Shown: positions 22,570 to 34,229, counted from the first letter of the stretch. The stretch is DNA of 64,000 bases from Heligmosomoides polygyrus polygyrus (GCA_947396885.1 OX377204.1:41768139-41832138); one strand, 5' to 3'. Program-made: numbers and translations. Notes: generated by a model from the letters alone, not told the origin.

Positions 22570-23976
22570 TCTTTTACAGTGTTAGGTTTTTTCGACAGAA
22601 TTTGTAGAATACAAAGAATCTCCACATTAAACGATCTCAAAAAGGTATGTTGTAGAGAGGTGGCATCGTTTCCGCTGTTAGATTCTCTCGATATCGCCAA
22701 AGGTTACATTGCCCCTGCTCTTTGAGCCGCTTACTGATAGTCTACAAAGTCATTGTACGAAGATCGGTCCAGAATTGGTTCCTTTCAAAGAAAATTGAGT
22801 TGCAAAGTTTGGCCGCACTGTTCCACGCGACCACTTGCCTTGGCAGCCTCTAAGCAGCTTATTGTTCTAAACACGTCAACTGTAACGACAAGCAGGTCCC
22901 GCGACAAAGCGGGCAGACGCAGAAAAGGAGGAGCAGGTGTCTGATGTAACGGCGCGACGAAAAATGCATGCGGCGGCAACTAGTATCCCTTCTGCCGTAT
23001 GTTGTAAGTTGCAGCCGAAAACATGCCGAATTGCAGGCGTTCGTGCTCAGGCTCGCGCACAGCGTAGGTGTTGTCATCCAGTTCCTTCTTACCGCTGCAC
23101 TGCGCTAGCTCGCTCAGTGGTAGTACCTACGTGTAGATGATGCCGGAGAGGACGAGGTGTTGGTTGAGCGGGACGGCGATGCCGGCGTCCGTTAAGCACT
23201 CCGTGATCCTCGCACCCGACTCCGTGCAGCTTTTGCGGAAGTTCTGCTGGGAAACCCACGATTCTCCTGAACACGGGTACAGGGTCAGCGCTGCTCGCAG
23301 GTGTCCAACTCCTCAACGAGGGATTTACTGCTCACCGAGGCTATGCCCTTCACAGCTCACACGCTGCCTGTTGAAGTGGTGCGTTCTTCTGATCTCAACA
23401 CGGCCGTCGCTCTTCGCTGTGCATTCGTAGGTCTGAAACAGTCCTCAGTATACACTCGTCATCATTTCACTACCACTAGATCGTAAGGGACACTCTCGCG
23501 AGAAGTGGAGTCTTACTGAATCTCCGCATTCGCCATTAGATAATGCTCCTTTTCAAGCCTCAGCAGGAGACCCCTATGTGCAATTGAGGCGTTTAAATTT
23601 CCAACCGACACCGACGAACCCTTTCTGAAAAGGCTGGGCCGAAAGCGCCCAGTGCCACAAACTGAGCTTTTCCGCGATCAAGGCAGACGGTTGATATCCT
23701 GGACACAGAAACATTTTGTTGAAGTCTCCCTCAAGTTTTTTGCCTAACACCGAAACCCTTTCCTAAAGGAGTCTCCAATTTTAGGCTAAAACTCGGTTTT
23801 CTAGGAGTTGCGAACTTGAACTGCAAATGAGAACCCTTTAGTAGAAGAAGAGCGTATTGCTGGTGTAGATGCTGCAGATACACTTAGGTGCCAAAATTCA
23901 TCATGTGAACGAACGCATTCTCAATCAAAGGTATAAGAAATTTCTGGAATACCCAAATTAGGGTATTCCTTATTCG
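22570..23976. other. No supported gene
   Basis: Overlapping short frames between 22753 and 23486 on both strands have no recognisable content, and their GC-rich composition may simply leave frames open by chance. The stretch 23560-23970 holds nothing recognised. Confidence 0.35.
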
Positions 23977-25869
23977 ATGTGCATCACGGGGGTGCGTTAA
24001 ATTTTTTCCGTAATCTTTTAACGACTATCCTTTTAAGAAACATTTTGACGCTAAATTCAGTAAATTCGGTAAAATCGTTAAATAAAATTTCCCTTAAATT
24101 CAGTCAGATTGGCTGTATTTTAGCATGTAACAAGCAAGATCTTCTTCCTTTATGACTTTTTCAACTCCAGTCACATGTCTATGTTTTCGTCTTCGCAATA
24201 AATAACATCAGTCCATGTATCATCAATAAAATTGCTAAACGAGAAAAATCATTAGCATTTTAAAACCCAACAATAACAACAAGAGTTTTAAAATTACAAA
24301 TTTCTTACTATGCATAGTTCGTTCAGCTGGTGGCTTCTGGAAAGCTTCTGGAAAGATCCAAAGTACTATTCACAGAAGCACGGCTCAACTTTTTTGAGCG
24401 ATTTCATTTGTCCTGACAAAACTTTCTGCAGAACTTGCGTTCGCTATACAGACTCTTGCAGCCAAACATTCTTCTGTACTGCCATAGCTGCTTCGAGAAA
24501 CTACTAAGTGTTTTAATGAAGTACTTATCGTTAGGTCAGGCAGTCACCACAGCGAATTCTTTGGTACAGTTGGTCTTTGGAAGATACCCACGAGGTCCGT
24601 GAATCTTCCTGTTTCCTTGGTTCCTTTGTCCGAAAAGGTCCTCTTCTTACTTCATACGACAGCAGAGGTTGCAAAAACCGCCCCGAGCTGTTGGTTGACC
24701 AAATCTTGATCGAATCGAATTTTACTGCATTGAGAATTCTTGTCTTTGCCACCCAAGTGAAGCAGATCTCAAGTTTAAAGAGCATTTCTCGTCATATATT
24801 AAAGAGGCCCACCTTTTCTTTATCCTTTCCTGATTCATCCATATAGAATTCGCCATCGCCACTTTTTTACCACTTTTCAGCAATGGACCACTCTGCTTTT
24901 CCTCTTGAAGCACCTGGTACCATGCTGTGCAGCACATTTGATTGAGGATTGATTGTGCTTTGGGTTTCTCAACTTCTTCCCATTTTTGTGTGGAAAACTT
25001 TAGATTGGTGAATTCGTAGAACTTACCTACCAGTTTTTTCTATCTCATATATATCACAACTGGCGAACAGCGGTCACCGGCTTCGCTTTTTTATTCAGTT
25101 TTATTGGTTTCATGCGCACATGCTCACTGTTTCACGTGTGTATGCAAACTGTGCTTCTCCCAAAGAAAACAGCCAGGAGAGTCCTTGAAAAAAAAAACGA
25201 AAAGGTTAAGCAAAATCGTTTTCATGCACCGCATGAGATTCAATAAAAGTGAAGCAATGAAAGCACCGCAGCCACGCTCTATCAGTTACTGGGTTCAATG
25301 TTGCCTTAACCTAACCATACAACATCACCTGATGCTGCTCGAAGAACCCGTCTACTTTCCGGATAACGTGCGGCGAAGAGGGAATGTGTCTTTTCCTCTC
25401 TTGTTTCGTTTCTCATCCTCGTTTTTTCGTATTATTTGTGTTTCGTAGCGTTTTCTTCCCATTTTCTGCGCCTAGGAAATCCGAACCCGCAAAACTACGG
25501 CAGAGAAGAACGGGCGCGCTCGTAAATAAATTGGTCAGGGAGAAAGAAAAACCAACAGTTCAAAAAAAACCAACAATTTCCAACAATTCTCCAAATACGA
25601 GAGCGATATCGACTACCGATTTTCCCGGATTGAAGTAGAGGGTTTCCTCGGTATCGCACCGATACTGCGAAAACTGATTAAAAAATCGAACAAAATGCAT
25701 ATACACGAAGAAGGAGTAAAAATTCAGAAGTGGTGTGTAAAATGTCGTTAGTGCAATTTAACGAAAATTTTCGTCGTTAAATATCTTTTGAAAAATTTAA
25801 CGAAAAAAGCTGGTAAACTCGGTAAGTCGGTAAATCGTTAATCGTTGAACGCACACCCCTGATGTACAT
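23977..25869. mobile_element. hAT-like non-autonomous element, second copy
   Basis: The body is 23985-25861. It begins CACGGGGGTGCGTTAAA and ends GAACGCACACCCCTG, flanked by ATGTGCAT (23977-23984) and ATGTACAT (25862-25869), 8 bases with one change. In inverse orientation it matches the inner element at 15872-17580 over ends and interior. It lacks the foldback MITE present there. Subterminal TTAACG/GTAAATCG motifs occur at both ends. The internal minus-strand reading CFTWVAKTRILNAVKFDSIK is shared with the other copy. Confidence 0.78.
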
Positions 25870-26021
25870 GGAAAAGGTGTGAAAAGTTTCACTGCCACCA
25901 ATGCACTGGCTGAGGCAGGTGGTTTAGAATTTGTAAATATATGGTATGGTAGAACACTAATAAAGGTTGTGATGTACAATGTTTCATTTATCACCTAGAA
26001 TGCACATCTTTCCATTATTAT

Positions 26022-27280
26022 TAAGTTGGAAAAAAAGTCTCTTCACACTTCGAAATTTTTTTTAGCCTTCCCCTTGTAAACGCACTAGCCAATGTTGATT
26101 GCTGATTTCGTAATCCTATCACACTTGTCTACCGTTCGCACGCAGACACAGGTTAAGACTCTTCTTGTAATTCGTTATCCATCCAATCTTCCGAACTCAA
26201 TGCCAGATCTACCTCATGGCCGTTTTCAGCACGGCATTCTTCAAGAATTCATTAAAGAATCCACAGCACGTCAGGCAGCAGACCAAATTAACCACATATA
26301 TGGCTTGGGATCTACTACTCATCGCGCCTGTTATGAGTGGTTCGGAAAGTCTTTAAAGGGAAATTATTCACTGAGGGCAAAGCATGGTCAGGAAGGCCAA
26401 CTGGATTGGACGACAGTGAACTACACCATCTTCTTCGTACCGATAGTTGGCAGACGACACGTCAGCTGGCAGAGAAGCTCGAAGTGTCTCATAGGATAGT
26501 GGGGATCCATCTGAAGAATCTTGGCTTTCATGGAAATTTGGAGCTTGGATTCCACATGCCCTGTCAGACACTCAGAAAGGTCGACGGCTCTCCATCGCTG
26601 CTTCTCTTCTGTCCAGATAAGGAAGAAAATCGTTTCTTCCGCGGATTGTGACAGGCGAAGAGTCCTGGATTCTGTGTGCCAACTTCCGAGGAAAAGGCAA
26701 TGGGTACAAAAGGGAGAGAGCCCTAAGTCTGATCTCAAGCCCAATGTTCACGAACGGAAGATTCTCTTGAGTGTTTGGTGGATATCAGAGGAGTGATTTA
26801 TCGGCAAACTCTCAGAAGTGGAGAGACACTTACTGCTGCCACATACAGTGGCCAACTCCACAAAGTCGCCGCAGCTTTCCAAGAAAAAAGGCCTGAGAAG
26901 TCGAAGGTGATGATCCTGCATGACAACGCAAAGCGACATGCTGCAAGACTCACAAGAGAAACAATAAAGAAGCTGAGCTGGGAGGTAATGCCACATCCAC
27001 CGTATAGCCCTGACCTCGGCCCTCCCGAATGCTATTTCTTCCACGCTCTCAAGCAAGAAATTGGAGAGAAATATTTTGAAACGGACGAGGACCTCAAAAA
27101 TTGGATTCAGCGGTGATTCGACTTCAGAACTGCAGTCTTTTACGCGAGAGGAATTAGAAAAATTACCACGTCTTTGGAGAAGTGTAGTAGAACAAAATAG
27201 AGTTTATCTCAATTGATTTGACTTTGTAGTTGTGAAGTAATAAATCTTTGAAAAAATGAAAAGACTTTTTTTCCAACCTA
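26022..27280 (+). mobile_element. Mariner element with both terminal repeats, decayed transposase
   Basis: The TA-flanked element of 1.26 kb has terminal inverted repeats AGTTGGAAAAAAAGTCTCTT (left) and AGGTTGGAAAAAAAGTCTTT (right, read inward). The transposase reads on the plus strand from about 26200, with FIKESTARQAADQINHIYG, a frame change near 26360, then HLLRTDSWQTTRQLAEKLEV. The first catalytic site is changed to VTGEESW. The last part (26775-27116) is intact over HDNAKRHAA and PYSPDLGPPECYFF, so the third aspartate is also altered. A TGA at 27115 precedes a short readable tail. Confidence 0.85.
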
Positions 27281-28263
27281 ATAAATGCAAGCTTTCGAAA
27301 GGTACTGTTAAGCGCCGAGAAGAATGGCGAGTTGGTATTAAATTTTCTTTTTTAAACACAACTGGTTCCAGTTGAACTAGTTCATTAACGCATGCATAAA
27401 AACTATAACAATAAAGCAAAATATCCTTGCGTTGAAGCCTTCTTAGAGCGCAAATACGCTCGGCGAACATGTTCCCTCAACCTCTGTTTCAACGGTGGTA
27501 GCACTATTAAACCCTCGTTTTTCAAACGAGCTGCACTCTTCTTTGACTTATTTCGAGTGAGCAAGAATCGAGTCGAAATGCTGGCCAGCAAAATCCCAAA
27601 ACACGATAAATCTCAGGTCGGTAAGGGGTCTCCTTGGAGGAAAACAGTAGGTCTTCCAAAGCCCTGAACAGCGTTTCGGTTCAACAGGCAACATTTGCTT
27701 GGAACCGGCACAGCGAGCGTGCAACGCGCCAAGGGGAATGCCCCGTTCTACTCCTAATCTCCGCCACTAAAGCGAAATTGAATAGCATTTTCTACCACAG
27801 TTTGTAGCAGATCTCTTAGAAACTGAGCATTTATCACACGACCGCTTTTCATGCCATGCAATGAATTTCTCCTTGAGCACAACAGGCCCACGACAGGCTC
27901 GATACTACTCCAGTTCGTTGCATTCTCTTCGCCCTTTATTCGTATTCTACCCACTGCAGCTTTGAAATCATGACGTGTCCAGTTCCCATTCTCTACCGTG
28001 GCCTAGCGCCTCAGGTATATACAGCTCTTACTAGCCATGCAATTATGAAAGCGGTTAAAGCGCAGAGTTCCTTGTAGGCCATTATGTCACCCATGATAGA
28101 GTTCTAATACAAGGGACGGAGCATCCCATGTCACTCCGCCTCTCTTGGCCGGCATCGAATACAGAACGTGATCGAATCAGACACGTGCGTTTCTTTGACT
28201 CAACCGAGAAGTGGTGCAAACAATTCGCTTAGCGCACAAGGGCAAATCTACAGAGACACCTAC
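27281..28263. other. Intergenic or intronic; no supported gene
   Basis: This lies downstream of the secreted-protein exons on the minus strand and may contain its later exons, which I could not place. Open frames at 27392-27667 (plus) and 27754-27954 (minus) have no recognised family. Confidence 0.3.
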
Positions 28264-28710
28264 CGTGTCGCCTTCTTTGATGACCTCTCCAGGCGCGACG
28301 ATCACTCCTCCAGCTGTTCGGCAGCCGACTATCTTCGTGCTCCACGAACCGTTCGCTTCGATTTTGCACTTCATGACGAACGTGGAGCGCACTACCTGAT
28401 ACAAGCAGATCGTTTTTGTTGTCCGCCCGCGGGCTGTTCCCAGTCACAGGGAGGTGATCCGCACAATTTTGCCCTTTGGCCGGTGATCCCAGTTCCAGTG
28501 GCTGCTTGTGGAGTGATAAGGGCCAGTTTCGCGAAAACCTTCAGAAGTCTCTCAGTGATTGATGTCGTGTTCTAACGAAGGGACGGGACGACTGCTACTG
28601 CTGTAACGGAGAGGCTCACATACCCAGGTGTCGCCGTCCTTGTACTTCTCGTTCTTGTGCACACATGCCATTGCTGCTGCAACTAACGTTAATCCAATCA
28701 AAAAACGCAT
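28264..28710 (-). CDS. Secreted MIG-18-like fibronectin type I domain protein, first two exons
   Basis: Exon 1 (28624-28710) codes 29 residues: a signal peptide (MRFLIGLTLVAAAMA) followed by CVHKNEKYKDGDTW, with donor GTATGT. Exon 2 (28264-28395) starts after a TATCAG acceptor and codes 44 residues, VVRSTFVMKCKIEANGSWST and then KIVGCRTAGGVIVAPGEVIK, with donor GTAGGT. Both junctions are in phase 0, so the reading joins as GDTW-VVRSTFVMKC. The pattern Cx(n)GDTWVVxxTFVMKC...W...VGCxTxxG fits the nematode family described as MIG-18-like fibronectin type I domains, small secreted extracellular proteins. The remaining exon with the last cysteine was not found, so the gene is partial as modelled. 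Confidence 0.6.
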
Positions 28711-29290
28711 CGCGGTTCACTGAAATTGGTAGATTGACCACTTTAAGTCCGCTTCAAGGAACGCATTCGAAGAGATAGAAAACTGGAAATAAAAATCAAC
28801 TTCTCCAGCAGGCCTCGGTTCATTTCTAAGAAAAAACGAAAAAACGAAAAACCTGCTTATGCTGGCTAAATGGTTCCTACTCTGGCCGTCGCATTCTCGT
28901 CAAAAATCCTTGTTTGGAGGAATACAGCATGAGCAAGCTCACTACGTTACTAGAATGTACATTCGCAACGGTTTAAGCGGAACAGGATCTTTGGAGACTG
29001 ACGAAAACGTCGAAATAGTGACACACCTCTTCAGTGTGTAGTCTACCATTAGAAGTGGCTACCTCATTCCAGTTTAAGAGCTTTGCTATGGTTAAGGGTA
29101 GACAGGAAACGATCGGAAGAATGATACCAGATAGTTGATGAAGGTATACTTCCTCCTTTTCAATTGACATAATGTGACAAAGCGATCATGAGACATAGAT
29201 TTCGGCTCCACTGCTCAAAAATTACTGGTGCTAAAGACCCAGGAATAACTGAATTCTTTTTTCGAGAAGGACTGCATGAAAATCGGCGAG
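28711..29290. other. Upstream region of the secreted-protein gene; nothing recognised
   Basis: No repeat or gene was recognised. It would hold the promoter of the minus-strand gene, but I see no certain element. Confidence 0.35.
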
Positions 29291-29697
29291 CTAGTTGTTT
29301 GGTTCTGAAAGCGGTTCAGAGATACAAACATCTGGTGCTTCTGCTACGTTAAACAGTTGAACATCAGGGCAGATTTTCTTTCTACGATGCACCGAAGGCT
29401 TGCTACCACTCTGCTCCTCTGAAGATGTGAGAACTTTCCGCTCTCCCAAACTGCCTTCGCTGGTCGTGACCATGCCACCCTCCAGAGCGATGAGAGCCGC
29501 TGCGTCATGGAGGTCCAGGAGACCCATTGCCATCGGACACCGGACAGGTGCAAGAAATGGTGTGTCACGTGGGAAGGGCTGGTGAGAAAAAGTCGACCGC
29601 GAAGCGGCAAGAGATGAGAAGCCACTGACGAATTAGCCATCGAATCGCCAACTAGTTCCTGTGGCTCATTGTCCAAGCCCTGCCCAACGGTCGGCAT
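29291..29697 (-). CDS. Unidentified exon-like open frames
   Basis: Two overlapping minus-strand frames are open. One (29344-29697) starts right after a TATATTTAG acceptor-like site with MPTVGQGLDNEPQELVGDSM. The other (29291-29533) reads LHDAAALIALEGGMVTTSEG and SVHRRKKICPDVQLFNVAEA before its stop. The second looks more like protein over its last 60 residues. A real gene might use parts of both through splicing. No family was recognised. Confidence 0.25.
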
Positions 29698-29700
29698 CTA

Positions 29701-31070
29701 AATATAGCCTCCTCCATTGGTGAGGTGACGGGATAGGTGGACACTGAGGTTGAGTCGCTGCAGCTCATCCGAAACAGTTAAACTGAGATAAAAGAGTGAT
29801 CGATCCACAGGGAAGTCGGTAACTACCAGCAATAAACAGGAGTTTAGAACTACAAGCATTGAGCGGCTTTTCCAAGTACTAGATTCGCCACAATATTGTT
29901 AAGTACTTAGTTCGTCGAATTATCCAATGGCAATGACTAAGGCGGTTAGTAGGAAGCCACAATTTTCACCTACTTTAGCAGAAGTTGACAAAAGAGAATT
30001 CCGTTTTTTCTCATTCTCTCGCTTTTCGCTTCTGCTTCTCATTCTTTTCCTCTTTTTCTTTCAAAGATCGTCAATACTATTACCATTGTTAATAACAGTA
30101 ATAAATATTTTCATTTTTCGTCTACAATATAATAGCACATTAATATGTGCTGTTATCATCAGTACTACCCCTACTATTCCTTTGTTCACCCCTACTCCAG
30201 GAGCACTTGCTGGAAAAATTGAAATGCAATTACGTCGATTGGGTATATCAGTTGCCAGTCTAGAAAGCCATGTGAATATTCGTGGTTTCGGCCAAGTCCC
30301 ATCGACAGAAACACAGTCATAAACCACGTATCAAGAGGACGGCAGGTTATGATCGAGACAGGCCTCAAGATCGCAGTCCCTGTGGTGTAAAAACTTCAAG
30401 CCGTCATTGTTGCCAAGGGCAATTCAGTTTTGTTGCTGGCTATGCCATTGTGAGCACAAACTGCCCAAAGAAAACGGCCTGAAGATAATCTGGTAGGGTC
30501 CTTCGCTTGAGGGTTGGAGTTTTTTGGAGATATGTAGTAATTGGTGCACCCCGGCTTCCAAACGTAACAACAATGTAAGGCTAATTTAGCGATAGCTATG
30601 CCTAAGCACGGAGGGGTCAGGCAAGGCTGTAGAAAGATAAAAATAGGCTACAGCTTATTTACACTTTGATACCACGCGCTCATAGTAGGGCATCTAAAGC
30701 AAGCAATTCATGTTCGGTAACTATGGAGCACACCACGCACAAGTAAAGCACAAGGAAGGTGTGAGCCGATGAGAGCTATAACTCGAGCAGGAACCGGAGT
30801 ACTTCTGCTTCTCGATCACAACGGAAGGAACGTGCTTCGATTGAACGACTGTGCATGGGTGGACGCTAGATATCAAGCGACACGGTTGTCTCTTCTGAAA
30901 AATACTTTCAGATCAGCAGAAACTATTTAAGAAGAAAGCTGTTCATGCATCACTGTTCTTGATATTAGAACTGAGGTGACAAAAAATGCCCCTCTCAATT
31001 AATTACTAAGTTTGCCCTTAAGTCTTTATCAGATCGTCTTTATCACTTCTTTCGTGACGGCTCACGTCCA
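29701..31070. other. Intergenic, no supported gene
   Basis: The sequence includes a pyrimidine-rich tract (about 30005-30065). A 53-codon frame begins at 30770 with MRAITRAGTGVLLLLDHNGR, but it is too short and unplaced to support a call. Confidence 0.3.
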
Positions 31071-31150
31071 TAGTGAATCTCTTAGAAGTCAAAACCTTTA
31101 AGCGAAAACTTAGTGAATCTCTTAGAAGTCAAAACCTTTGAGCGAAAACT
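31071..31150. repeat. 40-bp tandem duplication
   Basis: Two direct copies of 40 bases starting TAGTGAATCTCTTAGAAGTC (31071-31110 and 31111-31150) differ at one position, so the duplication is recent. Confidence 0.85.
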
Positions 31151-31295
31151 TAACAGCAATTTCAGCTCATCACCGCTTCCACTCCTCCAGATCTCGTGGA
31201 TAAAGGACAATGAGAAAGGGCGACCATGCATTGTTTTTCCTTGTCGGGAAGCCGGCGCCTCCGATCGCCCTAACACTTGTTCCAGCAGGAAGTGA

Positions 31296-31523
31296 ACTAA
31301 TAAAGTAGGCCTTGCTAGTGCTGATGAATTCTACAAATCGGCGGATATGATTCGGCATAAGAACAGCAAGAATCAGCTCCGACTAGAGGGTGAGAGCGGT
31401 GACAACGAAGCAAAGGCGAGCGCTGCAGAATGGTTTGGGTTGGTTCGACTGAGACCGGCGGGTGGCCTCCGCAAGGATCAACCAGGGGCATACCTGCCAT
31501 GGGACGGCAGCAGGGGCGACTGA
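31296..31523 (+). pseudogene. Protein-like open stretch, possibly Tigger/Jerky-like
   Basis: The frame is open from a TGA at 31293 to TGA at 31521 and reads GLASADEFYKSADMIRHKNS, then LRLEGESGDNEAKASAAEWF. The arrangement of LxGE and then a DxEA..AAE.F block resembles the region after the CENP-B-type DNA-binding domain in Tigger/Jerky proteins. The resemblance is slight and no catalytic motif follows. Confidence 0.22.
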
Positions 31524-31914
31524 AATAGCGGCGACCTTGGAAAGGTGAACTTCAGCGTCACGTCTCACACGTCTTCGCGATCGTCGACCTTGCCGATTGC
31601 TTAACATTGATGCATGTTTGGTCGCTTAGCTGCAGAGAGCCTCCTTACCCCTGACCAATTGAGGAGCACGAGACCGCATGATACTGGAGCAGTTGGGCTT
31701 ACACAAGCTGTTACTCAGCCTTAGGAGATGATGTGCGCATTTTGCCAGTTCCACTGGAAGAACCGTAAATCACACGCGGCGAATTGCGATATTCCGCCTG
31801 CGACCGTCACTTGCCCGCCGTCGCCGTTGCGCTCATTACAGCTGCAACGTTCCCCATTCACTGGCTCGAAAAGTTATGCTTACTAACATCATCAAAGGTC
31901 GCGTGATAGCTCAA

Positions 31915-32105
31915 CTGACGGGGCGCCAGCTGTTGCGGGTATTATGTTCAAGGATTTGGGTTCTGGTTCTACCCTGGCTGACCAAGCCATCAAAACCTCT
32001 GGAGCCAGGGAATAGTGACAGACCTGTATAGAAGAAATAAAGCGCTGACTTGTTCAAAAGCTGGTCACCGTAACTCATTGTATAAGCGAAATACACACTC
32101 AATTA
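31915..32105 (-). repeat. Dispersed repeat R3, copy 1
   Basis: The reverse complement matches the plus-strand block at 43330-43480: both contain TACAATGAGTT, then GTCAG after a GAACAAG/CAACAAG, and a downstream block with GG-TGGCT/CTGGC followed by AACAC/ATAC. The family is unknown; it may be the untranslated part of a retroelement. Confidence 0.45.
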
Positions 32106-32630
32106 CCTCCACGATACCTCGTAGAAGCGAAAGGCGTGGCACCTCCCGCAAAGAAATTGACCAACGCTGTCTTTTTTAAGACCATGGAACATGCAATCAC
32201 GAGACAAACCTTCACGGATCCACATCAAAGAGAAAGACTTTGGGCTGTACTTCGGGCGCTAATTTTTCGAGACGATTTTTCTAATGAAGATGTTTCGTTA
32301 AACTTCCGGTTAATCGCGTTCAACTTCGTTGAAAAATATGATTAGGTGCGCACTACTATTGTGTTGAATAAAAAACCAATAAAAACTTTCATATGTTCCG
32401 AACACGGAGACTCAAGAATGCATGAAAGGCTATTACTTTTCTTAGTGCCGTTGAAGAAGGATAAGATAAAATTAAAGAGCAAGAAAGCAGAAATTTCGTG
32501 CAAGTGGAAAAATCGTACCAAGCAAAAGCTTCAAAGTTTACATAGACTTCGTTGATTGAGGACTGGCTGAATTCTGGTCGCAGTCATGCAGACAGTAAAC
32601 TGACTGCTGCTGAAGATCAAAGTTTAAAAC
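32106..32630 (+). other. No supported gene
   Basis: Two consecutive plus-strand frames (32136-32345 and 32346-32555), separated by a TAG, read MAPPAKKLTNAVFFKTMEHA and a lysine-rich second part. No family was recognised. It may be a decayed exon. Confidence 0.25.
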
Positions 32631-33360
32631 TGACAAGGGAGCGGTCTGAAGGGTATGTCTGAACGGGGAGAGCGAGTCATATAGGAAGAATTCACACCGC
32701 TCAATTAGTATAAAATTGTGTTTATTTTTTACCAAGTCGTTAAATCCAAGGAGTATGGGTCCTTGAAGTTACAATGGAATCGGAGCCTCACGACTTCAGG
32801 GGCCTTGTGTGCTGGCGATGCCGTTTCGGGCAAGCGGTTGGGGGCGCAGTGGATAGTGGCGTTGCTTCGTGCGAAGAAGGTCGGGGGTTCGATCCTCCTG
32901 CTCCGCTGTATTTTTGCATTTCATCCGATTGGTTGAGATTTGAAGGATTCTGACGTCTAAACCATTTTCAGAGGTCTTTTGACCAGTTTTTCAGCTGCAT
33001 GCTGTGGTATTCAACATGATTATGTGTAAATGTTCAACACCTGTGACACATAGGCATGAAGCATGAAGCAGCACTGGTCACAATATAGAGATCATACAAA
33101 GCTACAGGGTGCTCACAGTTTGTTTTCCTACATGGACCAATGTACCTCGGAAAAAACCATCCTGCTGTGATTTTTAAAAGGGATCAGGATGTGATGTCAA
33201 AAGTGGTTAAAGTGTGAAACACAAGTTCTGTGGATTCCGCAAATTGACTTGAGCGGCTATACACTCTTTCCCTCATCTTTATATATCACCTGAAAATCAG
33301 AGGTCTGCAGAAGGTTTTCTAAACCCATCACCAACAATATCGCTCGAGTGGTGATCGCAG
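32631..33360 (+). repeat. 0.7-kb dispersed repeat with tRNA-Arg-like core, copy C
   Basis: This is the best-preserved copy. It begins ACAAGGGAGCGGTCTGAAGG, contains the tRNA-like cassette at 32833-32907 and ends near the motif CTGCAGAAGGTTTTCTAAAC (about 33305-33330), which is also present in copy B. It has no open frame that persists between copies. A short 3' stretch shared by copies B and C (but not followed in A and D) defines the distal end. Confidence 0.68.
32833..32907 (+). other. tRNA-Arg(TCG)-like cassette inside repeat copy C
   Basis: The 75 bases fit a tRNA outline. Five acceptor pairs form between AGCGG and CCGCT, the A-box region is GGGGCGCAGTGG, and the anticodon arm CGTTG-CTTCGTG-CGAAG gives anticodon TCG (arginine). 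The T arm GGGGG-TTCGATC-CTCCT pairs fully when G-T is allowed. The inner acceptor pairs and part of the D arm are poor. No TTTT follows within the next few bases. It is best read as an internal Pol III promoter-like, tRNA-derived segment rather than a working tRNA. Confidence 0.55.
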
Positions 33361-33624
33361 CTCACACTGAGGTGTAATCCACTTTTAGACAAGGCGCCTT
33401 CGGGGGTAGAAATCAAGCTGACCAAGCGGATAGTCAGCACATTCAAAGGCTTCGAAGCACGTCAATATGAAGATGACGAAGAGGAACAGCTGGAAGCGGT
33501 ATAAGAACAAGAAGAGGATTGGGATCCGCAAGATGAACTGAAAGGACGTGGAGAGGCAAGCAAGCAGTGGGCATATGATAACGTTTCTTTGGCGGACCTC
33601 TTGTTTCAGAGGAAGGGGTACGTC

Positions 33625-34229
33625 TTTAATTGGATTTCATCATGGAGCCGATGTTATTGGTCCATGTATGGAAGCGAACTGTGAGGAGCCTGTAGCTTTT
33701 ATATACGCTGTCCGTTCTGAGACCAGTGCTTCTGTTTCACGCTTTTTATGCATGGTATCACTGATGTTGGGTGTTTAAACATCATTACGTTAAACAGCTT
33801 TCTCATTAAGTTGTGGTTTAGAAAACCGATAAGTGATAAACAAGAAAGAAGAAAGTTACTCTCCACAGCGTACAGCTGGAAAATGCGCAGAAAACCGGAA
33901 AACATTGAAACATAGTATGGACGTCAGAATCCCTCAAATCTCAACCAATCAGTTAAAATCTAAAAATGCAGTCGTGCAGAAAAATAGAACCCCCACCTCC
34001 CCCGCATGAAAAATGCTCCGAGTCGTTTGCCAGCAGAGGCATCACGGGCGCACAACACTCCTGAATTTGTGAGGCGCCGATTCCATGGTGACTTCAAGGA
34101 CCCCTACTCATTGGGTTCAACGACACGGCAAAAAAGAAACACATATACTAATTGAGGGGTGGGGATTCTTCCTATATGACTCGCTCTCCCCGTTCAGACA
34201 TACGCTTCAGACCCTTTCCTTGAGAGAAA
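33625..34229 (-). repeat. 0.7-kb dispersed repeat with tRNA-Arg-like core, copy D
   Basis: This minus-strand copy shares the start block (GAACGGGGAGAGCGAGTCAT near 34178-34200) and the body of copy A. The tRNA-like segment (about 33985-34055) is heavily decayed. It lies 265 bases from copy C in opposite orientation, so the two form a large imperfect inverted pair. Confidence 0.6.
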
